Positions 30,375 to 39,839 of a DNA stretch of 64,000 nucleotides are shown piece after piece. The stretch lies in the NCBI GenBank assembly GCA_014204435.1, contig JACHLF010000004.1:248001-312000 (forward strand), written 5' to 3'. Position 1 is the first letter of the stretch. Every line of letters starts with the position of its first letter. This stretch comes from Mycobacteroides chelonae (GTDB lineage: Bacteria; Actinomycetota; Actinomycetes; Mycobacteriales; Mycobacteriaceae). Both the position numbers and the translations under genes were made by a program. The notes below the pieces were generated by a model. The model did not search any database. It had not been told where the DNA came from and was given only the letters and a program-made list of their open reading frames with translations.

Positions 30375-30702
30375 CCGACGTAATGGCTGGTGAGCCAGGG
30401 GACTCGCCGGGGGGTGCTGGTTGCTTGATGCCGATCTGGGGGTTATCCTCGGTATCAGTCCCAGCAATTGCAGCTTCTGCGCACCTGCGCCGAGAACGAG
30501 GACGATCACAAATTCTTCCTGGTATTTCAGTCGTCGCCGACAGGCGGCGGCATTGGGCAAGGTCGATGGTGAGCTGCCATTTCTCCGGACCTCGCGCGGC
30601 CCTGTCTGTGTGGGCCCGCAGCATGAACTTCGCGGCCAGCAACCTAACTGGCCGAAGTGAGACCCCTCGCCCCATGTTCGGCGGGGGAAGGAAAGGAAAT
30701 CC
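30375..30702 (+). other. Long rho leader, contains an open reading frame reaching the rho start
   Basis: This 328-bp stretch between thrB and rho holds no recognised gene. A frame from ATG 30383 stays open for 107 codons and stops at 30706, overlapping the rho GTG as GTGA. Its composition gives no clear protein family. A good Shine-Dalgarno run (GGAAAGGAAA at about 30689-30698) precedes rho. Long leaders on rho are known in other bacteria, where Rho controls its own transcription; whether this leader does so is inference. Confidence 0.4.
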
Positions 30703-32535
30703 GTGACCGATACGGACCTCATCGCGACCGAAGCCGCCCCGGTAATTCCGGAGGCGCCGACCGCAGCCGCATCTGATCGCCCTGCCAAGGAGCGTCGGGG
30801 TGACGGGCTGGGTGCGCTGTCGACGATGGTGTTGCCGGAGTTGCGTGCGCTGGCCAGCCAGGTAGGCGTCAAGGGCACCTCCGGAATGCGTAAGGGCGAT
30901 TTGATCGCCGCCATCCGCGAGCATCAGGGTGCGCTGGGCGCCCCCAAGAACAACAATCAGGCGACGCAGGCCCAGCAGCCCCAGGCCTCCTCGGCGCAGG
31001 CAGAAGCCGTCCAGAAGGAATTGGCCCAGGACTCCGAGGGTAAGGATGCCGAGAACGGCGGCGCGCCCCGCGAGGGCCGTGGTGAACGGCGTCGCAATCA
31101 GAACCAGCAGAACCAGAACGCCGAGGGCGAGCGCAAGCAGAACGGCGCCCGCGACAACCGCGACAACGGCGACAACACCGAGAACTCGGGTCGCGATGGC
31201 GGCTCGGGAAGCCAGAACTCGGACCAGGACAACCAGAACCAGGGCAACCGCGGCGACGACGGCGAGGGCCGCGGCCGTCGTGGCCGTCGTACTCGTGAAC
31301 GCCGTCGCGGTCGCGATCGCAACAACAGCGGCAACGAGGGCGGCGAGACCGAGCTGCGCGAGGACGACGTCGTCCAGCCGGTGGCCGGAATTCTCGACGT
31401 ACTCGACAACTACGCGTTCGTCCGCACGTCCGGCTACCTGGCCGGCCCTAACGACGTCTACGTGTCGATGAACCTCGTCCGCAAGAACGGGCTGCGTCGC
31501 GGTGACGCGATCACCGGCGCCGTGCGGGTGCCCCGCGATCCGGACGCCGGGAACCAGAACCAGCGGCAGAAGTTCAACCCGCTGGTGCGCCTGGACTCCG
31601 TCAACGGCGGCCCGGTCGAAGACGCCCGGAAGCGCCCCGAGTTCGGCAAGCTGACCCCGCTGTACCCGAACCAGCGCCTGCGGTTGGAGACCACCACCGA
31701 GAAGCTGACCACCCGCGTGATCGACCTGATCATGCCCATCGGTAAAGGGCAGCGCGCCCTGATCGTGTCCCCGCCCAAGGCGGGCAAGACCATGATCCTC
31801 CAGAACATCGCCAACGCGATTTCGGTGAACAACCCCGAGTGCCACCTCATGGTGGTGCTTATCGACGAGCGGCCCGAAGAGGTCACCGACATGCAGCGCT
31901 CGGTCAAGGGTGAGGTCATCGCCTCCACCTTCGATCGGCCGCCGTCAGATCACACCGCCGTGGCCGAGCTGGCCATCGAACGGGCCAAGCGTTTGGTGGA
32001 GCAGGGCAAGGACGTGGTGGTGCTGCTCGATTCGATCACCCGTCTGGGCCGTGCGTACAACAACGCCTCCCCGGCATCGGGCCGCATTCTGTCCGGTGGT
32101 GTCGACTCGACCGCGCTGTATCCGCCCAAGCGATTCCTGGGCGCCGCACGCAACATTGAGCACGGCGGTTCGCTGACGATCATCGCCACGGCGATGGTCG
32201 AGACCGGCTCCACCGGTGACACGGTCATCTTCGAGGAGTTTAAGGGTACCGGTAACGCCGAACTCAAGCTCGACCGCAAGATCGCCGAACGGCGGGTGTT
32301 CCCGGCCGTCGACGTCAACCCGTCGAGCACGCGTAAAGACGAACTGCTGCTGTCTTCCGATGAGTTCGCGATCGTGCACAAGCTGCGCCGCCTGCTCTCG
32401 GGCCTGGATTCACATCAGGCGATTGATCTGCTGATGAGCCAGCTGCGTAAGACCAAGAACAATTACGAGTTCCTGGTTCAGGTTTCCAAGAACACCCCGG
32501 GTGCCACAAACGTCGAGGAACCGCAGTACAGCTAG
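30703..32535 (+). CDS. rho: Transcription termination factor Rho
   Basis: A 610-residue hexameric RNA helicase that ends transcription at Rho-dependent sites. After a SAP-like N-terminal segment (LPELRALASQVGVKG, GMRKGDLIAAIR) comes an actinobacterial insertion of about 135 residues (roughly 79-216) very rich in Asn, Gln, Arg, Asp and Gly, probably disordered. The RNA-binding domain starts near residue 220 (VAGILDVLDNYAFVR), and the ATPase carries Walker A PPKAGKTM near 356 and VVLLDSITRLGRAYN. Start is GTG 30703 behind a strong ribosome-binding site. The insertion is typical of high-GC Gram-positive Rho and aids termination on structured RNA. Confidence 0.97.
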   Translation: MTDTDLIATEAAPVIPEAPTAAASDRPAKERRGDGLGALSTMVLPELRALASQVGVKGTSGMRKGDLIAAIREHQGALGAPKNNNQATQAQQPQASSAQAEAVQKELAQDSEGKDAENGGAPREGRGERRRNQNQQNQNAEGERKQNGARDNRDNGDNTENSGRDGGSGSQNSDQDNQNQGNRGDDGEGRGRRGRRTRERRRGRDRNNSGNEGGETELREDDVVQPVAGILDVLDNYAFVRTSGYLAGPNDVYVSMNLVRKNGLRRGDAITGAVRVPRDPDAGNQNQRQKFNPLVRLDSVNGGPVEDARKRPEFGKLTPLYPNQRLRLETTTEKLTTRVIDLIMPIGKGQRALIVSPPKAGKTMILQNIANAISVNNPECHLMVVLIDERPEEVTDMQRSVKGEVIASTFDRPPSDHTAVAELAIERAKRLVEQGKDVVVLLDSITRLGRAYNNASPASGRILSGGVDSTALYPPKRFLGAARNIEHGGSLTIIATAMVETGSTGDTVIFEEFKGTGNAELKLDRKIAERRVFPAVDVNPSSTRKDELLLSSDEFAIVHKLRRLLSGLDSHQAIDLLMSQLRKTKNNYEFLVQVSKNTPGATNVEEPQYS

Positions 32536-32841
32536 TGCGGTGAGATCACCGGTACGGATCGGCGAGCGGGCCCGCGCCATTCGGCGCGCGGCGGCGGCCA
32601 GCCCCGGTCGTGGTCTCGCCGGTTGTCGTTGTCTCGCCGGTTGTCGTTGTCTCGCCAGTTGCCGTCGTTGCACCAACCCGTCATGGTCACCCCAGTCGTC
32701 ATGTGGACGATTCGGATGATCCTGGAGGTAACCGTGCTGACCTGCCGGCTGTGCATAGGCCGAAACGGCGCCCATTCCCGGCGCGCCCGCTATCAATGAT
32801 CCGACGATGATACCTTGGGGTACAAGACTATTCAGATTCAT
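32532..32841 (-). pseudogene. Small secreted Asp/Asn/Arg-rich protein, frameshifted
   Basis: From ATG 32841 the reverse strand gives a signal peptide (MNLNSLVPQGIIVGSLI, cleavage near AYA) and HDDWGDHDG. At about 32674 the natural continuation, WCNDGNWRDNDN followed by repeats and VPPPRAEW-like PPPRAEWRG, lies in another frame that stops at 32532. The unshifted frame instead runs on into rho in antisense. The 18-bp tandem repeat at 32605-32658 sits in the shifted part. It overlaps the upstream paralogue as ATGA. Either the gene is broken or the second frame is read on its own from an internal ATG. Function unknown. Confidence 0.5.
32605..32658. repeat. 18-bp tandem repeat, about three copies
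   Basis: The unit TTGTCGTTGTCTCGCCGG occurs exactly at 32623-32640, with one mismatch at 32641-32658 and a degenerate copy immediately to the left. On the reverse strand it encodes a repeating RDNDNR peptide in the small secreted protein gene. Confidence 0.85.
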
Positions 32842-33143
32842 GTGCGACGTCTGTCCGATTTTCTCGGCGGCTCGCCCCGACTCAACCGAAGGTATAGATC
32901 TTCAACAGCGGTACCCCGTTCGTCATGCTGCGGGTGGTCGTCGCCGCCTCGCCAGTTGCCGACTCTCCGCCAATCCCCGGGGCCGTCGCGATGGTCGCCA
33001 TCTGGGTCATGCTTGTCGGTACTTACCGCGACAGGTTGAGGTGGCGCAGGTGCGGCATTGGCGACTCCGGTGCCGAGGCCGAACGCGCCGAAGCTCAGAG
33101 CGCCGACGAGTACGCCCTTGGCGATCGCGTTCTTGATGGTCAT
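32838..33143 (-). CDS. Small secreted protein, unknown function
   Basis: A 101-residue protein from ATG 33143, which has a good ribosome-binding site (GAAAGGAG) 7 bases upstream. The signal peptide TIKNAIAKGVLVGALSFG ends near VANAA. The mature part is rich in Asp, His, Arg and Gly (DGDHRDGPGDWRR, GNWRGGDDHPQHD). It resembles the downstream frameshifted gene in signal peptide, GNWR motif and composition, so the two are a tandem pair. They are antisense to the rho-rpmE direction. Function is unknown. Confidence 0.6.
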   Translation of the reverse strand: MTIKNAIAKGVLVGALSFGAFGLGTGVANAAPAPPQPVAVSTDKHDPDGDHRDGPGDWRRVGNWRGGDDHPQHDERGTAVEDLYLRLSRGEPPRKSDRRRT

Positions 33144-33387
33144 CTCGAAACTCCTTTCACTCGTCCCGACTGACAAGAAGGTTAGGAAAGCGAGCTATTT
33201 ATGGGCTGCGACTGCGCTGGGAAAATGCTGCGGCGTGAGAGCCGTGTCGACGGGTTGGAATACCACGCAGGTCGGCGCCGTTTAGGTTCTACGTAACTGA
33301 GCTGGCATAATGCTCTCTCAGCCTTTTGAAGGGTTCCGGTTCACGCCCGCAAGCGACCCGGCGGCCACAACAAGCAGAGGAAAAGCA

Positions 33388-33612
33388 ATGAAATCGGGTA
33401 TCCACCCCACCTACGTCGAGACCAACGTGGTCTGCGGCTGCGGTAACACCTTCACCACTCGCAGCACCAAGGACAGCGGCCACATCGTGGTCGAGGTGTG
33501 CTCGCAGTGCCACCCGTTCTACACCGGCAAGCAGAAGATCCTGGACAGCGGCGGCCGCGTCGCCCGGTTCGAAGCCCGGTACGGCAAGCGCAAGGCCGCA
33601 GCCGACAAATAG
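33388..33612 (+). CDS. rpmE: 50S ribosomal protein L31, zinc-binding form
   Basis: A 74-residue L31 protein from ATG 33388. It keeps the Cys set of the zinc-binding C+ form (VCGCG and [14 protein letters not shown]), with the conserved TGKQK motif. It contacts the central protuberance of the large ribosomal subunit. A classic hairpin terminator follows directly, so it is probably a single-gene transcript. Confidence 0.97.
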   Translation: MKSGIHPTYVETNVVCGCGNTFTTRSTKDSGHIVVEVCSQCHPFYTGKQKILDSGGRVARFEARYGKRKAAADK

Positions 33613-33620
33613 CTTCCTTG

Positions 33621-33667
33621 CCGACGCCCGGATCCGCCATGTGCGGTCCGGGCGTCGGTTTTTTGTA
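33621..33667 (+). terminator. Intrinsic terminator after rpmE
   Basis: A perfect 12-bp stem (CCGACGCCCGGA, 33621-33632, with its complement at 33647-33658) with an inner CCGC/GCGG extension is followed by a run of six T residues. It lies 9 bp after the rpmE stop. Confidence 0.92.
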
Positions 33668-33710
33668 GGACGACTGTGTACGACGCGTATGAGCATTGGG
33701 AGGAGGGTGC

Positions 33711-34781
33711 ATGAGCGAGACGCCACTAATCGAGGCGATGCTGGCTGAGCACGCCGAGCTGGAGAAGCAACTGGCCGACCCGGCGTTGCACGCCGATGCC
33801 GGGGCCGCGCGCAAGGCCGGCCGCCGGTTCGCGATGCTGTCGCCGATCGTCGCCACCCATCGCAAACTCGTCACCGCCCGCGACGATTTGGCCACCGCCC
33901 GTGAGCTGTCCGCGGACGATCCGTCCTTCGCCGATGAGATGACGGAACTGGAGTCGTCGATCGCGGAGCTGGAAACCCAGCTTTCGGACATGCTGGCTCC
34001 CCGCGACCCCCACGACGGCGATGACATCCTGCTGGAAGTGAAATCCGGCGAGGGCGGCGAAGAGTCGGCGTTGTTCGCGGCCGACCTGGCCCGCATGTAC
34101 ATCCGCTACGCCGAGCGGCATGGCTGGAAGGTCACGGTTCTCGACGAGACCGAGTCCGATCTCGGTGGTTACAAGGACGCCACCTTGGCCATCGCCAGCA
34201 AGGGTGATAGCGCCGACGGCGTCTGGTCGCGGCTGAAGTTCGAGGGCGGAGTGCATCGCGTCCAGCGCGTTCCCGTCACCGAATCTCAAGGGCGCGTGCA
34301 TACCTCGGCTGCCGGTGTGTTGGTCTACCCCGAACCCGAAGAGGTCGAGGAAATTCAGATCGACGAATCGGATCTGCGCATCGACGTGTACCGCTCCTCC
34401 GGCAAGGGCGGCCAGGGCGTCAACACCACCGACTCGGCGGTCCGTATCACGCACCTGCCGACCGGGATTGTCGTGACCTGCCAGAACGAGCGTTCCCAGC
34501 TGCAAAACAAGGCGCGTGCCATGCAGGTTCTGGCGGCACGGCTGCAGGCGCTCGCCGAGGAGCAGGCGCAGGCCGATGCGTCGGCGGGTCGCGCCAGCCA
34601 GATCCGCACCGTGGACCGCAGCGAGCGGATCCGTACCTACAATTTCCCGGAGAACCGCATCACCGATCACCGCGTCGGGTTCAAAGCGCACAACCTGGAC
34701 CAGGTGCTCGACGGTGACTTGGATGCGCTGTTCGACGCGTTGGCCGTCGCTGACCGGAAGGCGCGTCTGCAGGAGGCCTGA
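33711..34781 (+). CDS. prfA: Peptide chain release factor 1
   Basis: A 356-residue class I release factor that reads UAA and UAG and triggers peptide release. The GGQ loop is [18 protein letters not shown] (near residue 230), and the N-terminal coiled-coil domain ([10 protein letters not shown]) is normal. ATG 33711 follows AGGAGG; the frame opens earlier at 33696. The glutamine of GGQ is the methylation target of PrmC, encoded immediately downstream with a one-base TGATG overlap. Confidence 0.97.
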   Translation: MSETPLIEAMLAEHAELEKQLADPALHADAGAARKAGRRFAMLSPIVATHRKLVTARDDLATARELSADDPSFADEMTELESSIAELETQLSDMLAPRDPHDGDDILLEVKSGEGGEESALFAADLARMYIRYAERHGWKVTVLDETESDLGGYKDATLAIASKGDSADGVWSRLKFEGGVHRVQRVPVTESQGRVHTSAAGVLVYPEPEEVEEIQIDESDLRIDVYRSSGKGGQGVNTTDSAVRITHLPTGIVVTCQNERSQLQNKARAMQVLAARLQALAEEQAQADASAGRASQIRTVDRSERIRTYNFPENRITDHRVGFKAHNLDQVLDGDLDALFDALAVADRKARLQEA

Positions 34782-35617
34782 TGTTGCGTCAGCTGATCGC
34801 GGAGGCGGTTGAGTCACTTTCCCGGGCAGGGGTTTCCAGTCCGCAGGTGGATGCAGAAGAGCTTGCGGCGCACCTGCTCGGGATCTCGCGGTCGCGGCTG
34901 CGCTTCGCCGAGGTGTCGGCGGAATTCGCTGAGGGTTACCGCGATCTGGTTGCTCGGCGTGCGCAACGGATTCCCTTGCAGCACTTGATTGGAAGTGCCG
35001 CGTTCGGTCCCATCGAGGTGCGTGTGGGTCCTGGCGTGTTCATTCCGCGTCCCGAGACGGAATCTCTTTATGTTTGGGCGGCAGGTAAGTTGGCCCGTGG
35101 CGCGACGGTCGTCGAGCTGTGTGCCGGGACGGCGGCACTCGCGATCGCCTTGTCGCGGGACGAGCCCACCGCCCGCGTCATCGCCGTCGAACTTGACGAT
35201 AATGCGCTGAGCTACACCCGGCAGAACGCCGTGGGCACCACGGTCGAGGTGATCCAGGCCGACGTGACCGCGCCGTTGCTGCTGGCTGAGCTTGACGGCA
35301 CGGTCGATTTGATCGTCGCCAACCCGCCCTACATTCCCGAAGGTTTCGAGCTGGAGCCCGAAGTGGCGCAGCATGATCCGCCGCTCGCGCTCTTCGCGGG
35401 CGTCGATGGGCTCGCCGTCATCGCGCCCATCGTGGCCGCCGCAGGCCGGTTGCTGGCGCCGGGAGGGGCCATCGGTGTGGAACACGATGACACCAACGGC
35501 GACCAGACGTGCGAGTTGTTCACGGCCAGTGGCCTGTTCGACGAGGTTGCGCAGCGATATGACCTGGCAGGGAGGCCGAGATTCGTCACCGCTCGCCGAA
35601 AATCTTCGGCGTCCTAG
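34781..35617 (+). CDS. prmC: Release factor glutamine methyltransferase
   Basis: A 278-residue S-adenosylmethionine-dependent methyltransferase (formerly HemK). The substrate motif IVANPPYIPEG, the SAM-binding loop VVELCAGTAALAIALSR and the N-terminal helical domain are all present. It methylates the Gln of the GGQ motif in RF1 and RF2. The start ATG overlaps the prfA stop by one base, which ties enzyme and target in one operon. Confidence 0.95.
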   Translation: MLRQLIAEAVESLSRAGVSSPQVDAEELAAHLLGISRSRLRFAEVSAEFAEGYRDLVARRAQRIPLQHLIGSAAFGPIEVRVGPGVFIPRPETESLYVWAAGKLARGATVVELCAGTAALAIALSRDEPTARVIAVELDDNALSYTRQNAVGTTVEVIQADVTAPLLLAELDGTVDLIVANPPYIPEGFELEPEVAQHDPPLALFAGVDGLAVIAPIVAAAGRLLAPGGAIGVEHDDTNGDQTCELFTASGLFDEVAQRYDLAGRPRFVTARRKSSAS

Positions 35618-35626
35618 ACTGGGCCC

Positions 35627-36298
35627 GTGACCGTCGTCTACGACTGCCAGGACGCTGCGACCCGCCAGGAGGGTATCGACGCGGCGGTGAGCGCGCTCAA
35701 GGCGGGTGAACTCGTCGTCATGCCTACCGACACTGTTTACGGATTGGGTTGTGACGCATTTGATTCCAATGCGGTGACGGCGTTGCTGGCCGCCAAGGGG
35801 CGTGGCCGCGACATGCCCGTCGGCGTGCTCGTCGGATCGTGGCACACCATCGACGGATTGGTGTTCGCGGTTCCCTCAGCGGCCCGTGAGCTCATCGAGG
35901 CATTCTGGCCGGGGCCGCTGAGCATCATCGTGCGGCATGCGCCGTCGCTGTCCTGGGACCTTGGGGACGCTCAGGGCAGTGTCATGTTGCGCATGCCCTT
36001 GCATCCGGTGGCCATCGACCTGTTGCGTGCGGTCGGCCCGATGGCGGTCTCCAGCGCCAACGTCTCGGGGCAGCCCCCGGCGCTCACGGCCGAGGAGGCC
36101 CGCGATCAATTGGACGACGACGTTGCGGTGTATCTGGACGGCGGCGCGGCCGAGCTGGGCGCGGCATCGACCATCGTCGACCTCTCCGGGCCGGTGCCGC
36201 TGATCGTGCGTGAGGGGCCGATCACCCGGGAGCAGATCGTCGATGTACTCGGTGGCGACATCGGGCCGGGCGAGTCGGGGGAGCCCACAGGATCTTGA
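35627..36298 (+). CDS. L-threonylcarbamoyladenylate synthase (TsaC/Sua5/YwlC)
   Basis: A 223-residue YrdC-fold protein that makes threonylcarbamoyl-AMP from threonine, bicarbonate and ATP for the t6A37 modification of tRNAs reading ANN codons. Motifs: VVMPTDTVYGLGCDAF, the KGRGRDMPVGVLV loop (Lys and Arg contacts), WPGPLSIIV and MAVSSANVSGQPP. It lacks the C-terminal Sua5 domain of longer homologues. It lies 9 bp after prmC and 15 bp before wecA, the order of Rv1299-Rv1302. Confidence 0.93.
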   Translation: MTVVYDCQDAATRQEGIDAAVSALKAGELVVMPTDTVYGLGCDAFDSNAVTALLAAKGRGRDMPVGVLVGSWHTIDGLVFAVPSAARELIEAFWPGPLSIIVRHAPSLSWDLGDAQGSVMLRMPLHPVAIDLLRAVGPMAVSSANVSGQPPALTAEEARDQLDDDVAVYLDGGAAELGAASTIVDLSGPVPLIVREGPITREQIVDVLGGDIGPGESGEPTGS

Positions 36299-36313
36299 AG
36301 TACGGTCGGATGC

Positions 36314-37507
36314 GTGAGTGAGCTGCTGGCCCTTGCCGATCGCGGTGCGGGCGTCCCTCTGCGTGAGCTTGCCCTGGTCGGGCTTACGGCGGCCATCACG
36401 ACGTTCTTCTGCATCGGCGGCGTGCGGATGTTCGCGACCCGGGTGGGTGCGGTGGCCTATCCGCGCGAACGTGATGTGCACCTGCAGCCGACTCCCCGAA
36501 TGGGTGGTCTCGGGATGTATCTGGGTGTTTGTGTAGCGATTTTCCTGGCCTCGCAACTACCCGCCCTGACAAGGGGTTTCGTCTACTCCTCGGGTATGCC
36601 CGCCGTCGTCGTGGCGGGAGGCATCATCATGGTCGTCGGTCTCATCGACGACAAATGGGGCCTGGACGCGCTGACCAAGTTCGCCGGTCAGGTCACCGCC
36701 GCCAGCGTGTTGGTCACGATGGGTGTCGCGTGGAGCATGATCTACATCCCGTTCGGCGGGGTGGGGACGATCGTGCTGGACCAGATGTCGTCGATCCTGG
36801 TGACGCTCGCGTTGACGGTGTCGATCGTCAACGCGATGAATTTCGTCGACGGTCTCGATGGTCTTGCCGCCGGCCTGGGGCTCATCACCGCCGCTGCTAT
36901 CTGCGTCTTCTCGGTAGGACTGCTGCGCAGCCACGGGGGCGACGTCTTGTACTACCCACCCGCGGTGATCTCGGTAGTACTGGCCGGGGCCTGCCTGGGC
37001 TTCCTTCCGCACAACTTCCACCGGGCCCGCATCTTTATGGGGGACTCGGGCTCCATGCTCATCGGTCTGATGCTGGCTGCGGCGTCGACAACGGCGGCAG
37101 GCCCCATCTCGCAGAGCTCGTACGGCGCCAAGGACATGTTCGTCCTGCTGTCACCGTTCCTTTTGGTGATCGCGGTGATGCTGGTGCCGGCGCTGGACGC
37201 GTTGTTGGCGATCATCCGTCGTACCCGTGCCGGGCGCAGCCCGTTCAGCCCCGACAAGATGCATCTGCACCACCGGTTGCTGCAGATCGGTCATTCGCAT
37301 CGCAAGGCTGTGCTGATCATCTATCTATGGGTCGCGATCATTGCGTTCGGTGCGGCCAGCACCATCTTCTTCGAGCCCCGCTATGCCGGAGCGGTCGTGG
37401 TGGGAGCGACCGGTATTGCCATAGTCGCAACGGTCATCCCCCTGCTGCGCCGCGGAGAAGCCGATCAGGTCTTGGAGGCCGAATCGGACCCGACTCTGTC
37501 GGCGTAA
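36314..37507 (+). CDS. wecA: Decaprenyl-phosphate N-acetylglucosaminyl-1-phosphate transferase
   Basis: A 397-residue polytopic membrane enzyme with about 11 helices, starting at GTG 36314. It transfers GlcNAc-1-phosphate from UDP-GlcNAc to decaprenyl phosphate, the first step of the linker that joins arabinogalactan to peptidoglycan. Motifs: GLIDDKWGLDALTKF (the Asp pair binding Mg), MNFVDGLDGLAAG and the His-rich loop PFSPDKMHLHHRLL. It is the last gene before the ATP synthase operon. Confidence 0.94.
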   Translation: MSELLALADRGAGVPLRELALVGLTAAITTFFCIGGVRMFATRVGAVAYPRERDVHLQPTPRMGGLGMYLGVCVAIFLASQLPALTRGFVYSSGMPAVVVAGGIIMVVGLIDDKWGLDALTKFAGQVTAASVLVTMGVAWSMIYIPFGGVGTIVLDQMSSILVTLALTVSIVNAMNFVDGLDGLAAGLGLITAAAICVFSVGLLRSHGGDVLYYPPAVISVVLAGACLGFLPHNFHRARIFMGDSGSMLIGLMLAAASTTAAGPISQSSYGAKDMFVLLSPFLLVIAVMLVPALDALLAIIRRTRAGRSPFSPDKMHLHHRLLQIGHSHRKAVLIIYLWVAIIAFGAASTIFFEPRYAGAVVVGATGIAIVATVIPLLRRGEADQVLEAESDPTLSA

Positions 37508-37538
37508 CGGGCCGTGTACGACGAAAAGTAGTAGGGGT

Positions 37539-37572
37539 GCAGAACCGTCTCTACCATGTGATACGGTTCTGC
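37539..37572. promoter_or_regulatory. Perfect 10-bp inverted repeat in the wecA-atp gap
   Basis: GCAGAACCGT at 37539-37548 is exactly complementary to ACGGTTCTGC at 37563-37572 with a 14-base loop. A second small stem, CAGACCT/AGGTCTG, lies at 37711-37730. They may form part of a terminator for wecA or an mRNA leader for the ATP synthase operon; the lack of a T-run argues against an intrinsic terminator. Confidence 0.5.
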
Positions 37573-37790
37573 CATACCCGAAAACTCACGGGTGCCGGCC
37601 ACACCGGATCGGCGGAGATTTTGGAAGGTCTTTCTAGACATTCCGGGCTCCACCGGACGGATCAACTGACCGACAGGGAGCTGCCCTTTGAGGTGAGTTC
37701 AGCGAGCCCTCAGACCTCCTATAAGGTCTGGAACCGACGAACGCAGTTTTTGTTCCGCCACCCCGACAAAGATGTGAGGTGACACCCCAG

Positions 37791-38216
37791 GTGACAACGC
37801 CCGACGCCCCGCTGGTTCTTCCGGCATTGGCGTTTCGTCCGTTGCGTTTGGCGGTTTTGTGTGGCGTTCTCGGTGCTCTGGCTCTGCTGGCCGCCGCCCT
37901 GCTGGGGCAATGGCAGCTCGGCCCCTTCTTCGTCTTGGGGCTTGGACTCGGATTGGTGAACGCTCTCCTCGTTCGCCAATCCGCGGAAGTGATTACCGCA
38001 CAAGACAATCCAAGCAAGCAGAAAATGGCCATCAATTCCGCGGCGCGGTTGATGATCATTACCGTTATCGCCCTGGTGATCGCCTTCGTTTTCCGCCCCG
38101 CTGGTCTTGGGGTGTTCTTCGGAGTCGCGTTGTTCCAGGTGCTGCTGGTGTTGACCACCGCCGTGCCGGTGTGGAAAGGGATCCGTTCAGTGAATCAGCC
38201 GCAGGCGGAGGTCTAG
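37791..38216 (+). CDS. ATP synthase protein I-like membrane protein (Rv1303-like)
   Basis: A 141-residue membrane protein with four hydrophobic helices, taken from GTG 37791, which sits 9 bases after an AGGTG ribosome-binding sequence; GTG 37779 in frame adds four residues. The layout (first gene before atpB, four helices, the second pair at [16 protein letters not shown]) fits AtpI, which in other bacteria helps assemble the c-ring. Sequence similarity to AtpI itself is weak, so the name is by position. Confidence 0.78.
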   Translation: MTTPDAPLVLPALAFRPLRLAVLCGVLGALALLAAALLGQWQLGPFFVLGLGLGLVNALLVRQSAEVITAQDNPSKQKMAINSAARLMIITVIALVIAFVFRPAGLGVFFGVALFQVLLVLTTAVPVWKGIRSVNQPQAEV

Positions 38217-38222
38217 CGCAGA

Positions 38223-38981
38223 ATGATTACGACATTCCAGGCGGAAGCCGCTATCGAGGTTGGCCATCACAAGCACGCACACTGGGGCTTCCTCGGTGAG
38301 GTCAACGTCGACACCATTGTCGCCACCGCGCTCGCCGCGGTCGTGGTGATCGCGCTGGCGCTGTTCTTGCGGGCCAAGGTCACCTCGACCGGTGTGCCGA
38401 ACGGGGTGCAGCTGTTCTTCGAGGCGGTCACCGTTCAGTTCCGCAATCAGGTCGAGTCGGCCATCGGAATGCGGGTCGCGCCGTTCGTGCTGCCGCTGGC
38501 GGTGACGATCTTCGTTTTCATCCTCGTGTCCAACTGGATCTCGGTGTTGCCCGTGCAGTACACCGACGAGTCAGGCAAGACGGCCGAACTGCTGGCCCCG
38601 CCGGCCTCGGACATCAACTACGTGCTGGCCTTGGCGCTGTTCGTCTTCGTCTGCTACCACATCGCCGGCTTCGCGCGCCGCGGCCTTATCGGCCACCCGA
38701 TCAAGCTGCTCAAGGGCCACACCTGGGTCACCGCGTTCATCAACCCGATCGAGGAGTTGGCCAAGCCGATCTCGCTGTCGCTGCGACTCTTCGGCAACAT
38801 GTTCGCCGGCGGCATCATGGTCGCGCTGATCGCGATGTTCCCGGCATGGATCATGTGGGCGCCCAACGCCATCTGGAAATCGTTCGACCTGTTCGTCGGC
38901 CTGATCCAGGCCTTCATCTTCGCGCTGCTGACAGTCCTGTACTTCAGCCAGTCGATGGAACTGGACGACGAGCACCACTAA
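38223..38981 (+). CDS. atpB: ATP synthase Fo subunit a
   Basis: A 252-residue membrane protein with five to six helices. The proton half-channels and the essential arginine lie in the segment [15 protein letters not shown] (near residue 190), the signature of subunit a. [14 protein letters not shown] at the N-terminus is typical of mycobacteria. It works against the c-ring to convert proton flow into rotation. It follows the AtpI-like gene by 6 bp. Confidence 0.97.
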   Translation: MITTFQAEAAIEVGHHKHAHWGFLGEVNVDTIVATALAAVVVIALALFLRAKVTSTGVPNGVQLFFEAVTVQFRNQVESAIGMRVAPFVLPLAVTIFVFILVSNWISVLPVQYTDESGKTAELLAPPASDINYVLALALFVFVCYHIAGFARRGLIGHPIKLLKGHTWVTAFINPIEELAKPISLSLRLFGNMFAGGIMVALIAMFPAWIMWAPNAIWKSFDLFVGLIQAFIFALLTVLYFSQSMELDDEHH

Positions 38982-39012
38982 TTACACAGACCACATTGAA
39001 TAGCCCTGGTAG

Positions 39013-39833
<821 letters not shown>

Positions 39834-39839
39834 GCAAAG

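Noticed and set aside
36529..37782. 417-codon plus-strand frame over wecA
   Set aside because: Out of frame with the clear wecA motifs and Arg/Gly-rich.
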